Shown here: piece by piece, positions 25,598-33,023 of the stretch
Layout of the letters: every line of letters starts with the position of its first letter
How positions within the stretch are numbered: the first letter of the stretch is position 1
Assembly (NCBI GenBank): GCA_003242885.1
Contig: QKMZ01000006.1
Location: 62,001 to 126,000 of the forward strand
DNA: 64,000 nucleotides
From: Candidatus Melainabacteria bacterium
Lineage (GTDB): Bacteria; Cyanobacteriota; Vampirovibrionia; Obscuribacterales; Obscuribacteraceae
Reading direction: 5' to 3'
Notes under the pieces: model-generated
Told to the model about the DNA's origin: nothing
What the model saw: only the letters and a program-made list of their open reading frames with translations
Databases searched by the model: none
Made by a program: the position numbers and the translations under genes

Positions 25598-26287
25598 TTG
25601 GCGAAGGTCCTTTTAGTTGAAGATGACGAGGATTTGGCGGTCACAATTGGTGACATGCTCAGAGACGAGCGTCACACCGTTGACACCATTCATGACGGAC
25701 TTGATGCGGCGGAAGCACTCAAGACGCGCACATATGAAGTCGTCGTGTTGGACTGGGATTTGCCAGGTAAATCAGGTATTTCGATCTTGCGAGAGTTTCG
25801 CGCTGCGGGTGGCGGCACGCCGGTAATTATGCTGACTGGAAAGAGCGAGATAGAGCAGAAAGAGCAAGGGCTCGATTCTGGTGCTGATGATTATTTGACA
25901 AAGCCATTTCTTTTGAAGGAGCTAGCCGCCCGCATTCGGTCGCTGTTGCGCAGACCGACTATGACTAACGCTGGTGTTCTACGATGGGGGAATTTGGTCC
26001 TTGATCCATCGAAGTTTGAGGTGAGTAGAAACGGTCAACAGCTTCGCCTTCTTCCTCGTGATTTTGCTTTGCTGGAATTTCTGATGCGCCATCCAACACA
26101 AATTTTTAGCACACAGGCCTTGCTAGATAACGTCTGGAATTATGATTCTGATGCTACACCAGAGGGCTTGCGAGTAGCGGTTCGTCGAATTAGAAAAGTG
26201 ATTGATGAAGCAGATGATTTGAATCAATCCATGATCGAAAATATCTCTCGCGTTGGATACAGAATGCGTAATCTCGGAGACTCTTAG
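25598..26287 (+). CDS. OmpR/PhoB-type response regulator
   Basis: A 229-residue regulator with a receiver domain (VEDDED at residues 7-12, phosphoacceptor Asp52 in VVVLDWDLPG, Lys in LTKPF) and a C-terminal winged helix (about 130-226) with LLPRDFALLEFLMRHP and GLRVAVRRIRKVID. It should bind DNA when phosphorylated, probably by the histidine kinase encoded divergently. The start is a TTG at 25598, and no better start was seen upstream. Confidence 0.85.
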   Translation: MAKVLLVEDDEDLAVTIGDMLRDERHTVDTIHDGLDAAEALKTRTYEVVVLDWDLPGKSGISILREFRAAGGGTPVIMLTGKSEIEQKEQGLDSGADDYLTKPFLLKELAARIRSLLRRPTMTNAGVLRWGNLVLDPSKFEVSRNGQQLRLLPRDFALLEFLMRHPTQIFSTQALLDNVWNYDSDATPEGLRVAVRRIRKVIDEADDLNQSMIENISRVGYRMRNLGDS

Positions 26288-26332
26288 TAGAGTTCGACCG
26301 CTCGGCAGCTCGCCCATTTGCTCGCTCGCCCG

Positions 26333-26842
26333 TTATGCTCGTGAACCCCATAAGTGCAAATTCAAATTTGTCCCGCAGAAAAGTATGCACCAGTCGTAAG
26401 GCATTGTGAGCGGATCTAGCCCTTCCACTTCAATGACCATGGAAAAGTTGCCCTTGGGCTGCAACCACTCGTGGTGCGCCCATGACCATACGATAAAAGG
26501 CCCGGTCAGGTAGCCATCTGGATCTTGCGTGAGTTCGCCAATTCCATTGAGAAACTTTTGGATTTCTTGCGGTTGCATAACGGACGGTGTTAAATGCAAG
26601 CAACCGGGTCCAGGAAAGCGCATTTTTGCACTTTCAGGCGAAGGCCAGAGCGGGTGAACCTTCTCCACAAAATAGCCCATCGAGGTTCCAAATCCCGCAT
26701 TACCGAAGTAATCCATAAGGACCTGTTCGAATTCGTCGCACTTCTCAGGACTGGCAGCGCGAAATGCACTTCTTAAAAAACTAAGCCCGTCGTTGACCTT
26801 TGAGGCCAACATCTCGCCTTCGACTTTGTACTGTTCTGGCAT
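26333..26842 (-). CDS. Hypothetical protein
   Basis: A 169-residue soluble protein of no recognised family. The N-terminal 60 residues are helical (YKVEGEMLASKVNDGLSFLRSAF), and the rest is a beta-rich domain with many aromatic residues and Gly-Pro turns (FPGPGCLHL, IVWSWAHHEWL, YDWCILFCG). No catalytic motif stands out. The ATG at 26842 is chosen; a GTG at 26875 would add 11 residues. Confidence 0.6.
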   Translation of the reverse strand: MPEQYKVEGEMLASKVNDGLSFLRSAFRAASPEKCDEFEQVLMDYFGNAGFGTSMGYFVEKVHPLWPSPESAKMRFPGPGCLHLTPSVMQPQEIQKFLNGIGELTQDPDGYLTGPFIVWSWAHHEWLQPKGNFSMVIEVEGLDPLTMPYDWCILFCGTNLNLHLWGSRA

Positions 26843-27246
26843 TCTGAGATTCCGGGCAACCGTGCGGGCCGACACTTCTGCGGCGCGCTAACAAATACTA
26901 CTAAAGATTCTCCGATTGCGCGACGCACGGGCTTCTGTGGTTTCTATTTTGTGAAACGTCCCTTTCTCGTGACAGGGGTCCTTTCCGCGGATCTCGGTTT
27001 TTTTATCTTCGGCTAGATGCGGGCGCCTGATTGCGATTCCCAAAAACGTTGAGGAGAAAGACTTTTGGGGAACGGAACTCTTGAGGTGGAAATTAGTCTG
27101 CTCTTAAAAGTAAATTTTGTACAGTCTTGTCCTGATTCACTCTTTTGAGTGATGACAAACCTAGTTTCAAACAGTGACCTTAGTGTAAGGGGCGCTTATA
27201 ATCGCGAAAAGAACCTGGCGTTAAGTAAGAGACCATGGAAGGAAGT
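26843..27246. other. Intergenic region upstream of the receiver-kinase gene
   Basis: About 400 bases between divergent genes. A small perfect hairpin, TCACTC/GAGTGA with loop TTTT, lies at 27137-27152, roughly 100 bases before the next start. Otherwise I see no gene, repeat or RNA. Confidence 0.45.
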
Positions 27247-28875
27247 ATGAGCCAAAAGGCGCCCTTTGAGACAAAAAGCTTCGGCGGCGACGGTTTGATC
27301 CGCGTTTTGATTGTGGAAGACCAGGAGGTCCTGCGGATTGGTCTCAAATATTCGCTGCAGTACGCCAAAGAGATCGAAATCGTAGGAATGGCTAACGACG
27401 GGCCTACCGCGGTAGAGTCGGCAATCAAACTAAAGCCGTCGGTCATTTTGATGGATATCGGATTGCCAGGCTTCGATGGCATTGAGGCTACCAAGAAAAT
27501 CAAAGAACAAATTAAATCGAAGATAGTTGTTCTAACCAGCCGGACAGATGATAAAGCAATTTACGCTGCTTTGGAGGCTGGTGCAGAAGGATACTGCTTG
27601 AAAGACGCGTCTACCGAGAAATTGTGTGCCGCGATTGCTTCAGTTCATAGCGGTGCCACCTGGCTGGATGATGAGATCTCGAAGGCACTTTTAAAGAATT
27701 CTAAAATGGCAGACCCAAATGCAACTGCAGAACGACTCGCTCTCAGCGAATCCGAGCTGAAGGTGTTGGCTATGTTGTTGGAAGGCGCATCAAGTACGGT
27801 GATCGCGGATGCAGTCAACATGCCGCACAGCGAGCTGCAAACCTATTTGAGAAAGCTAATTCAAAAGGTCAGCTTCACGAAGACTAGTCTTGAAAAAGGT
27901 ACGTCCAGAGCAAAGAATTCTAGTGAATTCATCGTCAGCAAGATGTGTCCGGTTTGTAATTTGAGGCTCGGTGAAGAGTCTGAAATTTGCCCTTATGATA
28001 AATGCGCACTGCAAATAGACCATTTGATCGGCAGCCAGTTCGCTGATCGCTATGAAATTCTTTCACTCCTTGGTGCAGGTACCAGCGGCGCAGTCTATAA
28101 AGCCCGTCACAGGTACATTCAAAAATATGTGGCAATAAAAGTGTTGCACACTGAGCACGTCGCCGACATCGGAATGCTAAAACGATTTCGTCAAGAAGCG
28201 GCGGCCGCGAGCATTCTTTCGCACCCTAATATTTTGCATGTCATAGACTTCGGATTATCTTCCGAAGGCCAGGCCTTTATGATCATGGACTATATTGGTG
28301 GCACAAGTCTTGATGAGTTGATTGTGCGACATGCAGGTTTGCCTGCAAAACCTGCCATAGATATTTTCCTTCAAATTTGCGATGGGCTTGGACACGCACA
28401 CGATAACAACATCATTCACAGAGATGTAAAACCTAATAACGTTCTAGTCTATGACACAGATGATGGCGTTTTGCGCGTAAAGCTGGTTGATTTTGGAACA
28501 GCGAAATTGGTGGTTCCGGATAATCTTCGTCCAGGGTTGACTGCGCCTGGGCAGGTTTTTGGTTCACCAACGTACATGAGCCCGGAGCAATGCATGGGAC
28601 TTGATTTGGAGCCGAGTTCGGACATCTATTCCATGGGCACGCTGATGTATGAATCTCTTGTAGGGCATCCACCGTTTGTCACTGATAGCATTGTCGACGC
28701 GATGTACAAACAAATAAATGAAGACTGCCCTCCGCTCTCCGAAGCTGCGCGCAGGTCGGGCAAGCAAATCGATGTGAGGTTGCAGGCTATAGTGATGAAG
28801 GCGTTGCGCAAAGACCGCTACAAGCGACATCAGACAACGCACGAACTTAAGGACGATCTGCTCAAGATTGCTTGA
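27247..28875 (+). CDS. Response regulator fused to Ser/Thr protein kinase
   Basis: A 542-residue soluble fusion. Residues 18-135 are a NarL-type receiver (phosphoacceptor Asp70 in VILMDIGLPG; Lys119). Residues about 160-215 look like a degenerate LuxR-type HTH (LSESELKVLAMLLEGASSTVIADAVNM). A four-Cys zinc-ribbon-like knuckle follows (CPVC at 234-237, CPYDKC at 248-253), then a Hanks-type kinase domain from about 269 with glycine loop LGAGTSGAVYK, Lys298, HRD 391-393 and DFG 415-417, ending near the C-terminus. It would join His-Asp signalling to Ser/Thr phosphorylation. The ATG at 27247 follows GGAAGGA. Confidence 0.85.
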   Translation: MSQKAPFETKSFGGDGLIRVLIVEDQEVLRIGLKYSLQYAKEIEIVGMANDGPTAVESAIKLKPSVILMDIGLPGFDGIEATKKIKEQIKSKIVVLTSRTDDKAIYAALEAGAEGYCLKDASTEKLCAAIASVHSGATWLDDEISKALLKNSKMADPNATAERLALSESELKVLAMLLEGASSTVIADAVNMPHSELQTYLRKLIQKVSFTKTSLEKGTSRAKNSSEFIVSKMCPVCNLRLGEESEICPYDKCALQIDHLIGSQFADRYEILSLLGAGTSGAVYKARHRYIQKYVAIKVLHTEHVADIGMLKRFRQEAAAASILSHPNILHVIDFGLSSEGQAFMIMDYIGGTSLDELIVRHAGLPAKPAIDIFLQICDGLGHAHDNNIIHRDVKPNNVLVYDTDDGVLRVKLVDFGTAKLVVPDNLRPGLTAPGQVFGSPTYMSPEQCMGLDLEPSSDIYSMGTLMYESLVGHPPFVTDSIVDAMYKQINEDCPPLSEAARRSGKQIDVRLQAIVMKALRKDRYKRHQTTHELKDDLLKIA

Positions 28876-28895
28876 GGTCTGCTAGTTTCGTCAAC

Positions 28896-29327
28896 TCAAC
28901 CAATCAATTTTAGAATGTAGTCTTTGACGAACTCTGGGTAAAAGAAACCATTGCTATCTGTGTCGTATAGCTTCCAATCAGTACTTACGATTTCTACAAA
29001 TCCACTTTCGGCTTCGTCAACATTCATCGGGAGCGATGGACCAAGAATCGCATGAGTAGCGACGTACGCGTTCCACCAGAATGTTTCGCACTGCGTGCCG
29101 TCCGCATTTGGCACCAAGAAAAATCTTAGTCGGTCTGCTTTTCGACCATCAATAAATGTTTCTCCATCACGCTCAACAATGCCGAGATCGCGCTTAATGT
29201 CGCGCTTGCTGCGCGGATTAAAAGAGATGCGAATCTCAGAAAGATCTACTTTGAGTTTTTTGTCGAACGGATTGGAATCTTTCTTCAGCATAAAAACGTT
29301 GCATTGGTGGTCGAGCAATGTGTTCAT
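28896..29327 (-). CDS. Small protein with EF-hand-like C-terminus
   Basis: A 143-residue protein of unknown function. Near the C-terminus LYDTDSNGFFYPEF resembles an EF-hand loop, but the acidic residue comes one position early, so calcium binding is doubtful. It echoes DTDHNGSFSYPE in the EF-hand protein at 22407. The rest is a charged alpha/beta domain. The ATG at 29327 follows the rhomboid stop by one base, indicating co-translation with it. Confidence 0.6.
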   Translation of the reverse strand: MNTLLDHQCNVFMLKKDSNPFDKKLKVDLSEIRISFNPRSKRDIKRDLGIVERDGETFIDGRKADRLRFFLVPNADGTQCETFWWNAYVATHAILGPSLPMNVDEAESGFVEIVSTDWKLYDTDSNGFFYPEFVKDYILKLIG

Positions 29328-29328
29328 A

Positions 29329-30912
29329 TTACTGCAAATCTTGCAGTTCGCGGACGGCGTAATGGTATTCGATAAACTCTCGGGGGCCATTTTTGATGAC
29401 CCATTCAAAGCGCTCCTTAGCTTCCGCGCGTTTGCCATCAAATAGGTTGACCATGCCGGTGTAGAAGTTTGTTTCGGTTTTCTGATCGTTGTCTTGCGCC
29501 GCTTCTTTGAAATCGCTTTCGCTCATTGTGCCATCCAAAAAGGATGCAACTTTGTATGCCCAGCTCTTATCGGAGAGTTTTTGTTTGATAGACTTTAGCT
29601 CTTCATCAGAATTCTCGACTCCAAGCCGTCTCGATGCTAAGTAATTCGTAAACGCGAAATAAGCGAGGCGTTCTGGAGAATCGTCTTGTTCAAGAGCTTT
29701 GTCAGTAATCTCTACTGTTTTTTGATAATTGCGGTCGATGAATGCGATTTCCATAGCGAGCTGCAAAGCTGTCATATCGTCCGGCTCTTCTTCCAAAAGT
29801 TTTTCAACCGCAGGCTTAGCTTTCTTTATCTGATTCGCTTCCAGGTAAAGAGATGCGCGGATCTGGTTCGCAAAAGCGCTCTCGTTTTGCGCTGCCTCCG
29901 GCGATTCAATAAGCTCAATTGCTTTTCTTAAGTCATTGTCGCGATGATAAGCATTTGATGCTTTTGAAATTGCAAGATTACCGCTCCTGTCAAATGTTCC
30001 AGCCTGTTCAAGCATGAACACACCGACGATAAACAATGAAAGTGCAAGTACGCCGAGTGCGTCGCGCAGGCGGAAAGTTCTATCAATATTGTTGATTGGT
30101 GCCATCGCAGCACCGATCGCCAACCCCGCTATTACACCACCAAAATGAGCGGCGTGGTCTGCTCTCATGCTCGCACCAAACACCACGCACACAGCCAGAT
30201 AGACTGCTATCTGCTTCATTGACTGGGTAAAGATTCTAGGCTCGATTTCCTTTTGATGCAGCATGATAAATCCTGCATAAGCACCAATAAGACCACAGAT
30301 TGCACCAGAGGCGCCTGCACTGCCATTGTCTGCGTGAAACATCAGGCTGACGACGGATGCAGCCATTCCGCTTAGAAGATAGATGATGACGTATTTTGTC
30401 TTGCCGTAAAGCAATTCGCATGAAGTTCCAATGCGAGACAAGACAACCATGTTGCATGCTAAATGAATGAATCCTATATGAATGAAAGTTGACGTGAGTA
30501 AACGCCAGGGTTCGCCGTCCAGAGTGAGTGGCCCCCAATCGAGCTGCCACTTTACGAGAAGTTCTGCATCCGGTCTTATAATTGCCGTAAAACCGCCGTC
30601 TATCACCATTGCAATGAAGATCAGAACGTTAATGACGATTATTGAGTTGGTTGCCCAAGCTCTCTGGGCCGGCAATATCCATGGCTCAATTGCTTGCGTG
30701 CTGAAGGTAAGCAGCGGCTGGTTTGCCTGGGCTGCGGGGTCAGAGGAGTTTGGTTGAGCTGCTGTGTCAGCCTGACCTGCCGGTTCCGCAGGATCTGCTT
30801 GTGCTGTAGGATCTGCCTCACCAACCTGGTTCGCCGCTTCTGCAAACTCATCCGGCCTCTTTTCGGCTGATGTTTCAATGTTTATCGAATTGTTTGAATC
30901 TTTCTCTGCCAT
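29329..30912 (-). CDS. Rhomboid-family intramembrane protease with TPR tail
   Basis: A 527-residue protein. Residues 1-80 are a low-complexity Ala/Gln/Pro/Asp-rich cytosolic region. The rhomboid core (about 88-305) has the HIGFIHLACNMV motif, catalytic Ser202 in GSAGASGA and His256 in ADHAAHFGG. One more helix near 300 is followed by about 210 residues of TPR-like helices. Rhomboids cut membrane proteins within their helices; the TPR tail may recruit substrates. The ATG at 30912 is preferred over a GTG at 30918. It is co-transcribed with the small EF-hand-like gene downstream. Confidence 0.85.
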   Translation of the reverse strand: MAEKDSNNSINIETSAEKRPDEFAEAANQVGEADPTAQADPAEPAGQADTAAQPNSSDPAAQANQPLLTFSTQAIEPWILPAQRAWATNSIIVINVLIFIAMVIDGGFTAIIRPDAELLVKWQLDWGPLTLDGEPWRLLTSTFIHIGFIHLACNMVVLSRIGTSCELLYGKTKYVIIYLLSGMAASVVSLMFHADNGSAGASGAICGLIGAYAGFIMLHQKEIEPRIFTQSMKQIAVYLAVCVVFGASMRADHAAHFGGVIAGLAIGAAMAPINNIDRTFRLRDALGVLALSLFIVGVFMLEQAGTFDRSGNLAISKASNAYHRDNDLRKAIELIESPEAAQNESAFANQIRASLYLEANQIKKAKPAVEKLLEEEPDDMTALQLAMEIAFIDRNYQKTVEITDKALEQDDSPERLAYFAFTNYLASRRLGVENSDEELKSIKQKLSDKSWAYKVASFLDGTMSESDFKEAAQDNDQKTETNFYTGMVNLFDGKRAEAKERFEWVIKNGPREFIEYHYAVRELQDLQ

Positions 30913-31061
30913 AGCCACAGCGGAATAGGTCGATTTCCGTATTCTATCAGCTGCTATCGATGGATTAGATTGTTTCGCTGTTATGCTAGACTGCGCTTCG
31001 CCGCCTCTGTTTCAATCTGCACCTCTTTTGTTGTCGATTTTCTCAGGCAAGGGAAGGTTTT

Positions 31062-31853
31062 TTGAAAAGCGTTATTTATAGTAAATTTGCTACGGGAAGA
31101 AAGACTGTTGTCGACCTTCTAACTATGGTGGCACCACGCTCGGTATCAGCCTATCTTTTTCGCGATATCGACATGAGCTGGGTTGGCGACGTCAGATCTG
31201 ATTTTGCAAAAAATGGAAGCCGAGTAACAGTAACAGCGATGTTGCTGAAAGCCATTGCGATCGCACAAAAGTCGCATCCCACTAGTAGATCTGAGCTCTT
31301 GCCCTTCGGAAGAATTGCCACATACGAAAACGTTGTGGGCGGCTTCACTGTGGAGCGAAACGAAGATGGCGCAGATACTGTCTTCTTCGCTGAGATTGAA
31401 GAGCCTGATACAAAACAGATTTTAGACATCGCCGAAGAGTTGAGCTGTAGCGCTAAAAATGACATGGCTCAACTGCCGCCATTTGCAAAGCAGAAGATTT
31501 ATGCGCGACTGCCCTATTTCTTGCGCCGTTTGATTCTCGGTTTTGGCACTCTGATTCCGGCTCTCCGTCTTAAATGCCAGAAAGCAACTTTCGGTCTGAC
31601 GTCCCTCGGTAAGTACAAGATGAGTATGGTGCTGAGCCCCTGCATCTGCACGTCCACATTTGGAATCGGCACGATTGAGGACCGCGCGGTCGTCGTAGAC
31701 GGAAACATCGTTGTGCGCCCCGTGATGACTATTTCATTGAATTTCAACGCGAACGCTCTAGAAATTTCAGCTGCGGCAGCATTTTTAGAAGACGTCTGCC
31801 GTTTGATGGAAGGAAGCCTTGCCGACGAAGCCAGCATGACGCTAGTGAGCTAG
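31062..31853 (+). CDS. Stand-alone E2-like acyltransferase domain, catalytic motif lost
   Basis: A 263-residue protein resembling the catalytic (CAT-fold) domain of 2-oxoacid dehydrogenase E2 subunits: VTVTAMLLKAIAIA, LTSLGKYKM, TFGIGTIEDRAVVVDG and MTISLNFNANALEIS. The last segment corresponds to the E2 active-site motif with DHRxxDG, but both His and Asp are missing. There is no lipoyl or E3-binding domain. It therefore probably does not act as a classical dihydrolipoyl acyltransferase. The TTG at 31062 has GGGAAGG upstream. Confidence 0.7.
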   Translation: MKSVIYSKFATGRKTVVDLLTMVAPRSVSAYLFRDIDMSWVGDVRSDFAKNGSRVTVTAMLLKAIAIAQKSHPTSRSELLPFGRIATYENVVGGFTVERNEDGADTVFFAEIEEPDTKQILDIAEELSCSAKNDMAQLPPFAKQKIYARLPYFLRRLILGFGTLIPALRLKCQKATFGLTSLGKYKMSMVLSPCICTSTFGIGTIEDRAVVVDGNIVVRPVMTISLNFNANALEISAAAAFLEDVCRLMEGSLADEASMTLVS

Positions 31854-31873
31854 TCGCAAGTGAGCTAGTCGCG
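31844..31873. repeat. 15-bp tandem duplication over a stop codon
   Basis: AGTGAGCTAGTCGC occurs twice in tandem at 31844 and 31859 with a 15-base period. The first copy contains the TAG stop of the E2-like gene, so the second copy repeats the last codons and stop out in the 3' region. Confidence 0.6.
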
Positions 31874-31915
31874 TGCGAGCTGGTGAAGTTCGCTGCGAAT
31901 TATCCCAAACAAAAA

Positions 31916-31948
31916 CTGGTAACCACTATGTGGTTCAGCGGCTACCAG
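31916..31948. terminator. Hairpin between convergent genes
   Basis: CTGGTA and TACCAG form a 6-bp stem extended by CC/GG, flanked by AAA on the left and TTT on the right. Lying between the stops at 31853 and 31978, it may terminate both strands. Confidence 0.4.
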
Positions 31949-31977
31949 CTTTGAAATAGACATATCTAGAGCGGTGC

Positions 31978-32325
31978 TTAGTTATTGCCTAGCGGGTCGT
32001 AGTCAGCAACTAGCTGTTTTTGCACAGTCGTTCTTTCGTACTGACTAGAGCCCGGCATTTCGTGAATGAAGAGGAACAATTCGTCGCGCGTACCACCGCG
32101 CTCCTTCCACCATTGCTGGTGACCGTTTCGAATCATCTCGGCTTGGAATGCCAGATCTGAAGTTTCTCCAAAAAAAACAACCGTATGTTTTTTGGGATTG
32201 CTGACCGCGTCAGCTTTATATGTAACAGCGTATACCGCCTCGGTGCCTATGGGTTTCCATTGGTCGAGGTTTCCACCAGACATAAATCTGTAACGGTTGC
32301 GCTTGCCGAAAGACAGTGCACTCAT
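31978..32325 (-). CDS. Hypothetical protein, GIY-YIG-like
   Basis: A 115-residue protein. The order AVYAVTY, HTVVFFGETSDL and, near the end, a Gln/Lys-rich helix followed by ADYDPLGN resembles small GIY-YIG-like proteins (strand, VG-T-DL, helix, then YDPPCN). Key nuclease residues such as the first Tyr and the Arg after the second strand are not clearly conserved, so nuclease activity is doubtful. It lies 58 bases downstream of the RNA-binding protein gene on the same strand and may share its transcript. Confidence 0.5.
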   Translation of the reverse strand: MSALSFGKRNRYRFMSGGNLDQWKPIGTEAVYAVTYKADAVSNPKKHTVVFFGETSDLAFQAEMIRNGHQQWWKERGGTRDELFLFIHEMPGSSQYERTTVQKQLVADYDPLGNN

Positions 32326-32383
32326 CTCTTCTCCTTCTAATTACCAGGGCTCTAAATGCAGCGGTTACGAACTCTAGGAGTAC

Positions 32384-32662
32384 CTATCTTCTGCTGTAGT
32401 TGTTGGAACGTTGTTCTTTGGGTTGGGCAATCGACACATGTAGAACGCGTCCGCCAAACTCGTGTCCTTCTAGACCGCGGATGGCATCTTCTGCCTGTTG
32501 TTGAGACGACATCTCGACAAATGCAAAGCCTCTAGCTCTACCAGTATCTCTGTCTGTAACCACTTTCGCCGAGGTTACTTCTCCGTATTCGCCGAACAAT
32601 TCTGAGAGTTGGCTGTCACTGCAGGTGAATGAGAGGTTGCCTACGAATAATTTGTTTTGCAT
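32384..32662 (-). CDS. RRM-type RNA-binding protein
   Basis: A 92-residue protein made of one RNA recognition motif. RNP2 is KLFVGNLSF near the N-terminus and RNP1 is RGFAFVEM, with the aromatic residues that stack on RNA. It ends in a short Arg/Asn/Ser tail. It matches the cyanobacterial Rbp group, which is often cold-induced and affects RNA stability or localisation. The gene is preceded by a gap of more than 300 bases, leaving room for a regulatory leader. Confidence 0.9.
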   Translation of the reverse strand: MQNKLFVGNLSFTCSDSQLSELFGEYGEVTSAKVVTDRDTGRARGFAFVEMSSQQQAEDAIRGLEGHEFGGRVLHVSIAQPKEQRSNNYSRR

Positions 32663-33023
32663 TTGAAATTGATCCTATGTGTACATGAGTTGAGCCCGAG
32701 CATTTAAAAGCTCAGGTAGGTCCGGCAGATTCAAATTTCAAAGCAAACGGTACAGACCGCGATGTGCAGTTCTAAAAAGTAATATTTGATTCAAAAGAGA
32801 CTTGAGTTTGTGGCTTAACATTCTCCGCCTTCGGCAGTTACACTCGAAGGAGAGTAAACACAGCCCGACCTGTCTCTATCTTAGCACATGCTAATCAACC
32901 CAGGCTCCAATTCATCAATAGCGGGCACCGAGCCTGTTCTCGAGACCGGCAGATTGGTCGTAATTGTGCATAAAGGGTAAGATAGGGGTGGCACGAATAA
33001 ATTTCCCCGGTTGACGCGCTGAG
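32663..33023. other. Divergent intergenic region
   Basis: About 360 bases between the RRM gene and the kinase-TPR gene, which point away from each other. It must hold both promoters and probably the RRM leader. I see no repeat, RNA gene or clear operator. Confidence 0.45.
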
